From CAMLDH01 sp966250375 (GTDB taxonomy: Bacteria; Pseudomonadota; Gammaproteobacteria; Burkholderiales; Burkholderiaceae_D): a stretch of DNA of 18,610 nucleotides. The notes below the pieces were generated by a model. That model did no database searches. It was not told the origin of the DNA and saw nothing but the letters and a program-made list of their open reading frames with translations. The stretch lies in the NCBI GenBank assembly GCA_966250375.1, contig CBINHE010000082.1, positions 1-18,610 of the forward strand, read 5' to 3'. Each line of letters begins with the position of its first letter. The first letter of the stretch is position 1. The position numbers and the translations under genes are program-made. Below are positions 14,199 to 18,610 of this stretch, in pieces.

Positions 14199-16451
14199 AT
14201 GTTGCGCTCCTTGAAATTGTCTGCAAGGTTCTTGATCCCACTGCTGCTCGCGCTGTCGGCCTTAGCCTATCTGGTGGTGCCGCTGGTCGACAACCTGACC
14301 GTGCGCTGGTTCGTGCGCGACCTCGATATTCGCTCGCAGCTGTTGGCCCAGACTTTTTCCGAGCCTCTTTCTGAAATGGTGCAACAGGGAGCGCGCGGCA
14401 AAATCAATGCCCTGTTCATGAAAGCGATTCAAGACGAGAGGCTATATGCGCTGGCATATTGCGATCTCTCGGGTCAAATTCGTTACAAGACCAATACCAT
14501 GCCAGCATCCTTGCACTGCAAGCTACCCGCTGATCAAGATGGGAAGATGCAATCCTTGATCCAGCTGCCCGAAGGGGCACTTCACTTGGCCAAGCGCTCT
14601 TTGGAGTTCAACGGACAGCACATCGGCGACCTGATTTTGGTCCATGACATGAGTTTCGTTGACCGCCGCAGTTCCGATACGCGCAAATATGTGATTGGCC
14701 TATTCGTCCTGCTTGCAGGCGTCGTTTCCTTGATCACGGTATTCGTCGCCCATCTGAGCTGGCGCGGCTGGATCGCCGGCGTACGCGCCATGCTGCGCGG
14801 CGAAGGTATTGTGCGCCCATTCAACCAATATGGCGCCGATGTGCAGCCGTTGGTTGGGGATTATCACGCCATGCTGCGCGCCCTTGGCGACGAACAGCGC
14901 CAGCGCGACGCGAGTACGCTCGACTGGACACCCGACACGCTGCGACAACTATTGCAGGAGAATCTATTCGGCGACGAAGTGCTGGTGGTCTCCAACCGGG
15001 AGCCCTATATCCATGCTCATGTGCCGAACGGAATCGAAGTGCAGCGGCCGGCCAGCGGCTTGATCACCGCAGTCGAACCTGTGATGCGCGCCTGCTCCGG
15101 AACCTGGATCGCGCATGGCAGCGGTTCGGCCGACCGCGAAACGGTGGATCGCATGGACCATGTTGCCGTGCCGCCCAGTGATCCAGCGTACACGCTGCGC
15201 CGCATCTGGCTCACAAAGGAAGAGGAAGCCGGCTATTACCATGGCTTCGCCAACGAAGGCTTGTGGCCGCTGTGCCTGATCGCGCATGTCCGCCCCATTT
15301 TTCGCAACAGCGACTGGGAACAATATTTGAAGGTCAATCAACGCTTTGCGGACGCTGTTGTCGAAGAGGCACGCACCGACAATCCCGTCGTGCTGGTGCA
15401 GGATTATCAGTTTGCGCTGCTACCAAAACTGATCCGGGAACGGCTGCCGCGGGCGACCATCATCACGTTCTGGCACATCCCCTGGCCCAATCACGAGTCT
15501 TTCGGCATTTGTCCATGGCGCGACCAAATACTGGAGGGGCTGCTCGGCAGCACCATTCTCGGATTCCAGACCCGTTACCACTGCAACAATTTTTTGGAGA
15601 CAGTCGACCGCTTCCTGGAAACGCGCATCGAACGTGAGCATTCGACCATCTCCTACGGCGGCCAATTGACAAGGGTCGAACACTATCCGATCTCGATTCA
15701 CTGGCCCGCCGGCGAAGCACACCAATGGCTGCCGGTGCCGCAATGCCGCAGCAAGATTCGCGGCGTCTTGGGCTTGTCGAAAGACCATTTGCTGGTGCTG
15801 GGCGTGGACCGCATGGACTATACGAAAGGGATTCTGGAGCGCTTCCAAGCGATCGAACTGCTGCTCGAGCGGCATCCCGAATTGATCGGGCAAATGACCC
15901 TGGTACAGATTGCGTCGCCAACGCGATCGGCGCTCGACGAATATCAAAGTTTTGAACTAAGGGTGCGGGCCATGGCGCTGCGCATCAACGAACGCTTTTC
16001 GAGCGGCGCCTGGCAGCCGATTTTTCTGAAAGCCGAGCATCATGAAGCCTCGTCCCTGATCGAATACTATCGTGCCTGTGATGCCTGCCTGATCACCAGT
16101 CTGCACGACGGCATGAATCTGGTCGCCAAGGAATTCGTGTCCGCTCGCGACGATGATCGTGGCGCATTGATCCTCAGCCAATTCACCGGCGCGGCGCGGG
16201 AATTGCGTGAAGCCTTGATCGTCAATCCCTATCACATCGAACAAATTTCCGGCGCGATTCACTACGCACTGAAAATGCCTGCAGCAGAACAAGGGGAAAG
16301 AATGCGCAGCATGCGCGCCCTGGTGCGGGATTTCAACATTTATCGTTGGGCCGGGCGCATGCTGCTGGATGCATCGAGGCAGCGCCAGCATGAGCGCATC
16401 GCCGCCCGCATTGATTCACATGGCAAGTTCGCACTGCGGAGGGTGGCATGA
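14199..16451 (+). CDS. otsA: Membrane-anchored trehalose-6-phosphate synthase (GT20) with N-terminal sensor-like module
   Basis: GT20 enzymes transfer glucose from UDP-glucose to glucose-6-phosphate. This protein has 750 residues against about 470 for E. coli OtsA. Residues 11-30 and 164-186 are transmembrane helices that bracket a predicted periplasmic domain (31-163) with two cysteines, C88 and C107. A HAMP-like juxtamembrane stretch follows (about 187-240). The GT20 domain (about 258-730) has VSNREPY (264-270), ASGLITAVEP (285-294), VQDYQFALLP (400-409, D402), FWHIPWP (424-430, H426), GVDRMDYTKG (535-544, R538/K543) and HDGMNLVAKEF (636-646, D637/N640/E645), so the donor-site residues are present. 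AAGGGA lies 11-12 bases before the ATG. The stop overlaps the otsB start by four bases. A related GT20 acceptor use (for example glucosylglycerol phosphate) cannot be excluded, but the otsB partner favours trehalose. Confidence 0.92.
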   Translation: MLRSLKLSARFLIPLLLALSALAYLVVPLVDNLTVRWFVRDLDIRSQLLAQTFSEPLSEMVQQGARGKINALFMKAIQDERLYALAYCDLSGQIRYKTNTMPASLHCKLPADQDGKMQSLIQLPEGALHLAKRSLEFNGQHIGDLILVHDMSFVDRRSSDTRKYVIGLFVLLAGVVSLITVFVAHLSWRGWIAGVRAMLRGEGIVRPFNQYGADVQPLVGDYHAMLRALGDEQRQRDASTLDWTPDTLRQLLQENLFGDEVLVVSNREPYIHAHVPNGIEVQRPASGLITAVEPVMRACSGTWIAHGSGSADRETVDRMDHVAVPPSDPAYTLRRIWLTKEEEAGYYHGFANEGLWPLCLIAHVRPIFRNSDWEQYLKVNQRFADAVVEEARTDNPVVLVQDYQFALLPKLIRERLPRATIITFWHIPWPNHESFGICPWRDQILEGLLGSTILGFQTRYHCNNFLETVDRFLETRIEREHSTISYGGQLTRVEHYPISIHWPAGEAHQWLPVPQCRSKIRGVLGLSKDHLLVLGVDRMDYTKGILERFQAIELLLERHPELIGQMTLVQIASPTRSALDEYQSFELRVRAMALRINERFSSGAWQPIFLKAEHHEASSLIEYYRACDACLITSLHDGMNLVAKEFVSARDDDRGALILSQFTGAARELREALIVNPYHIEQISGAIHYALKMPAAEQGERMRSMRALVRDFNIYRWAGRMLLDASRQRQHERIAARIDSHGKFALRRVA

Positions 16452-17218
16452 AGCATCTGCTCTCGGCGGAGGGAGAACAAGCACTGCTGGCCCTGATCGA
16501 AGCCGATCCCCTGTTCGCGTTCGACTTCGACGGCACGCTGTCGCCGACCGTCACGTTGCCCGCCCATGCCAGAATGCCGGCCGGCGTTGCGCGCGGATTT
16601 CAGGCGCTATGCGACACGGCGCCGGTTGCGGTGATCACCGGACGCAGCATCGAAGACATCACGCCGCGCTTAACAAGCAGACCGAAATATTTGATCGGCA
16701 ATCATGGCGCCGAAGGAATCCCGGGTCAAGACAGAAACCTGCTGCTGTACCGTGAAATCTGCGAGCGCTGGATGCGGCAGATCCTGTATGAGCTGAAATG
16801 GGAACGCATCGATCCGGGGCTGGTGATCGAGCACAAGGCTTACTCGATCTGCGTACACTATCGTCTCGCGCGCGATCAGGAGAGAACCGCGCGTGAGGTC
16901 GAAGCCTCCTTGCTCCAACTCGATCCGGCACCGCTCGTCATCGGCGGCAAATGCGGCATCAATCTGCTGCCGCCAAGTGCGCCGACCAAGGCCTTGGCGC
17001 TGGAACGTCTGCTTGCGCTGGAAGGAAAGCAGGCTGCATTCTTTGTCGGGGATGACGAGACCGATGAAATCGTGTTCCGCAATGCGCCGGCAGGCTGGCT
17101 CACGGTTCGAATAGAACGAGACAAGAATAGCGCTGCCCGCTTTTTTCTGCATCACCAGAATGAAATGCCGGAGTGCTTGCAACTCATCGCCAGACTGCTA
17201 AAAAATCAGTTGCGATAG
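16448..17218 (+). CDS. otsB: Trehalose-6-phosphate phosphatase
   Basis: This 256-residue HAD-superfamily phosphatase has the nucleophile motif DFDGTLSP (D26/D28), VITGRS (motif II), NHGAEG, the lysine-bearing SAPTKALALERLL segment and the Mg2+ motif GDDETDE (201-207). It releases trehalose from trehalose-6-phosphate made by the adjacent OtsA. The length is normal for bacterial OtsB. The ATG overlaps the otsA stop as ATGA, so the pair is translationally coupled. It replaces the function of the decayed otsB relic upstream of otsA, from which it differs strongly in sequence. Glu replaces the commoner Val in the GDDxTDE motif. Confidence 0.93.
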   Translation: MKHLLSAEGEQALLALIEADPLFAFDFDGTLSPTVTLPAHARMPAGVARGFQALCDTAPVAVITGRSIEDITPRLTSRPKYLIGNHGAEGIPGQDRNLLLYREICERWMRQILYELKWERIDPGLVIEHKAYSICVHYRLARDQERTAREVEASLLQLDPAPLVIGGKCGINLLPPSAPTKALALERLLALEGKQAAFFVGDDETDEIVFRNAPAGWLTVRIERDKNSAARFFLHHQNEMPECLQLIARLLKNQLR

Positions 17219-17288
17219 CGCGTGATCGTTCGATGAAAAAACGGCAATCAGGGAGCTGAATGTGTATTTTATGTTAGGGAAAAAACCG

Positions 17289-18386
17289 ATGTCATTCGTT
17301 TTTATGGGAAACACCTTGCTTGATTGGAGTATCGCGCTGGCCATGACGGCAGCTTTCGCGGTTGCGCTATATGTAGTTAAGAAAATTGCTGTCCGGCGGC
17401 TAGCGACTATTGCACAACGCACGCAGACATATCTCGATGATGTGGTTGTGAGCATGCTGTCCGCGACGCGCTTGCCGTTCATCGCAATCGTCGCATTCTA
17501 TCTCGGCACGTGTTTTCTGGAATTGCCGGCAGCGAGGCAGCTTATCGTTTTCCGCGTAACCGTGATCACGTTACTGATTCAGGCTGCAATATGGGGCGAC
17601 AAGGGTATTCGCCTGTGGCTGGCGCATTGCCGCAAACGCGCGAGGACAGAAGATGCCGCGAGCACGACATCGACGGCAGCGCTTGGATTCATCGCTCGCC
17701 TGGCACTGTGGATCATCATTGTCTTGATGATCTTGGATAACCTGGGCTTCAACATCGCGACGCTGATTGCCAGCCTGGGGATCGGCGGCATCGCGGTGGC
17801 GCTCGCTATGCAAAACATACTGGGTGACATCTTTGCATCGCTCTCGATCGTGCTGGACAAGCCGTTTTCGGTTGGTGACTTCATCATCGTTGATGACGTT
17901 CTGGGAACGGTCGAATTCGTCGGCTTAAAAACGACGCGCCTGCGCAGCCTCTCTGGCGAACAAATCGTTTTTTCCAACGCGGACTTGTTGAAAAGCCGGA
18001 TTCGCAACTACAAGCATATGCAGGAGCGGCGCGCCACGTTTGCCATCGGCGTGGTCTACCAAACGACGGAAGCGCAACTTCGCCTGATTCCGCAAATCGT
18101 GCGCGAGACGATCGAGTTGCAGCCGAATGTCCGCTTCGACCGTGCGCACTTCAAGGCTTACGGTGAATCGTCGCTGGATTTCGAAGTGGTTTATTACCTT
18201 GCCGACCCTGACTACAACCTGTACATGGATATTCAGCAATCCATTAACCTGATGCTTTTCAGCCGGTTCGCGCAAGAAAAAATCGAGTTTGCCCACCCGA
18301 GGCGCACGGTTTACCTGGTCAATCCGCCGGGGCAGGAAGCGGTGCGCAACCTGCAAAAAAAACACCCTGCCGTTGAAAGCGCGTAA
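17289..18386 (+). CDS. MscS family mechanosensitive ion channel
   Basis: This 365-residue inner-membrane protein has several N-terminal hydrophobic helices (about 8-30, 65-85, 90-112, 138-160). They are followed by the MscS pore helix, GIGGIAVALAMQNILGDIFA, and the beta domain with DKPFSVGDFI, GTVEFVGLKTTRLRS and the asparagine/aspartate-bearing VFSNADLLKSRI. The C-terminal alpha/beta domain ends with RRTVYLVNPPG. MscS channels open under membrane tension and release solutes on hypo-osmotic shock. The chosen ATG at 17289 has AGGGA eight bases upstream. An in-frame GTG at 17262 with GGAG six bases upstream, and an ATG at 17271, are real alternatives. It lies 70 bases after otsB with no terminator seen, so cotranscription with otsAB is possible. 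Confidence 0.92.
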   Translation: MSFVFMGNTLLDWSIALAMTAAFAVALYVVKKIAVRRLATIAQRTQTYLDDVVVSMLSATRLPFIAIVAFYLGTCFLELPAARQLIVFRVTVITLLIQAAIWGDKGIRLWLAHCRKRARTEDAASTTSTAALGFIARLALWIIIVLMILDNLGFNIATLIASLGIGGIAVALAMQNILGDIFASLSIVLDKPFSVGDFIIVDDVLGTVEFVGLKTTRLRSLSGEQIVFSNADLLKSRIRNYKHMQERRATFAIGVVYQTTEAQLRLIPQIVRETIELQPNVRFDRAHFKAYGESSLDFEVVYYLADPDYNLYMDIQQSINLMLFSRFAQEKIEFAHPRRTVYLVNPPGQEAVRNLQKKHPAVESA

Positions 18387-18432
18387 TCGTTCACTCCAAG
18401 GAGAAAGACAATACTCTTTGAGATTTGGCGCC

Positions 18433-18454
18433 GTGCGGCTGTAGATCGCCGCAC
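18433..18454 (+). terminator. Hairpin downstream of the MscS gene
   Basis: GTGCGGC (18433-18439) and GCCGCAC (18448-18454) form a perfect seven-base-pair stem with an eight-base loop, 46 bases after the mscS-type stop. No T-tract follows, so it is at best a Rho-assisted or weak terminator. Confidence 0.35.
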
Positions 18455-18533
18455 AATGCACGCAAATGCAGTTTGAGGCGTCTATCGCATTACACAGAAG
18501 CCAGTAACTTAGGCGACGGAGAGCCTACGTGTT

Positions 18534-18554
18534 CCCTCCCTTTCAAGGGGAGGG
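18534..18554. repeat. Short G/C-rich palindromic repeat unit
   Basis: CCCTCCC (18534-18540) pairs with GGGAGGG (18548-18554) across a short loop, with further T:A pairing and one bulged G. The continuation GCTAGGGT resembles dispersed intergenic repeats of many beta- and gammaproteobacteria (CCCTCCCC...GGGGAGGG...AGGGT). It may be a REP-type element or a terminator. One copy is in the window, so repetition is inferred from memory of other genomes. Confidence 0.45.
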
Positions 18555-18589
18555 CTAGGGTCATAGGGTTACACACAATATAGAAACAT

Positions 18590-18610
18590 TTTACAAAAGG
18601 GACTTGTAAA
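18590..18610. repeat. Inverted repeat at the right window edge
   Basis: TTTACAA (18590-18596) and TTGTAAA (18604-18610) are exact reverse complements around AAGGGAC. The structure could extend past the window. It might be an operator or part of a mobile-element end; nothing here decides. Confidence 0.35.

Noticed and set aside
18399..18476. Short frame after AAGGAG downstream of the MscS gene
   Set aside because: The codon at proper spacing is ATA, not a usual start, and the frame stops after about 20 codons.
1..18610. CRISPR array, tRNA or rRNA genes, phage genes
   Set aside because: No regularly spaced repeats, cloverleaf-like sequences, rRNA-like stretches or structural phage proteins were seen on either strand.

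Overview
The window looks like chromosomal DNA of a GC-rich betaproteobacterium, most likely order Burkholderiales and perhaps Oxalobacteraceae. This is inferred from protein style, start and Shine-Dalgarno usage and base composition, and was not tested by any search. No rRNA, tRNA, CRISPR array or phage genes were seen. Most genes are ordinary housekeeping or accessory metabolism, but four places deserve attention: an ASRT-type gene behind an acid-metabolism operon, a low-GC cassette with a frameshifted lgt, a decayed otsB, and a membrane-tethered OtsA.

Left third (1-6472, minus strand). After the tail of an unidentified plus-strand gene (1-138), a tight minus-strand set reads in transcription order: a thiamine-diphosphate enzyme of the pyruvate oxidase/acetolactate synthase superfamily (4673-6472), a mandelate-racemase-type enolase-superfamily enzyme with a complete catalytic set (3553-4656), a 972-residue FAD plus Fe-S 2-hydroxyacid dehydrogenase (650-3568), and a homologue of the Anabaena sensory rhodopsin transducer ASRT (150-524). 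A 38-base inverted REP-like pair lies between the last two. The set suggests oxidation of an acid sugar or hydroxy acid, with ASRT as a possible small-molecule sensor.

Middle (6473-11359). A 488-base divergent control region precedes a GH15 glucoamylase/trehalase-family enzyme (6961-8802). A CLC chloride/proton antiporter gene (8818-10167) converges on it and diverges from a MarR-family regulator (10245-10766). The following gap holds the C-terminal stub of an apparent IS5-type transposase and a promoter with a PmrA-box-like direct repeat.

Low-GC cassette (11283-13620). It holds a lipoprotein diacylglyceryl transferase gene (lgt) broken by an apparent one-base deletion, a 79-residue secreted protein, a 364-residue predicted outer-membrane beta-barrel, and a hairpin terminator. 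Directly after the terminator comes a second copy of the same response-regulator-like box.

Right third (13627-18610, plus strand). A decayed otsB relic precedes otsA. This OtsA carries an N-terminal two-helix, sensor-like membrane module. An intact, divergent otsB overlaps its 3' end by four bases, and an MscS-type channel gene follows. Trehalose synthesis, MscS, the chloride antiporter and the GH15 enzyme together give the right two thirds an osmotic-stress flavour. The right edge holds three small hairpins and no recognisable gene.
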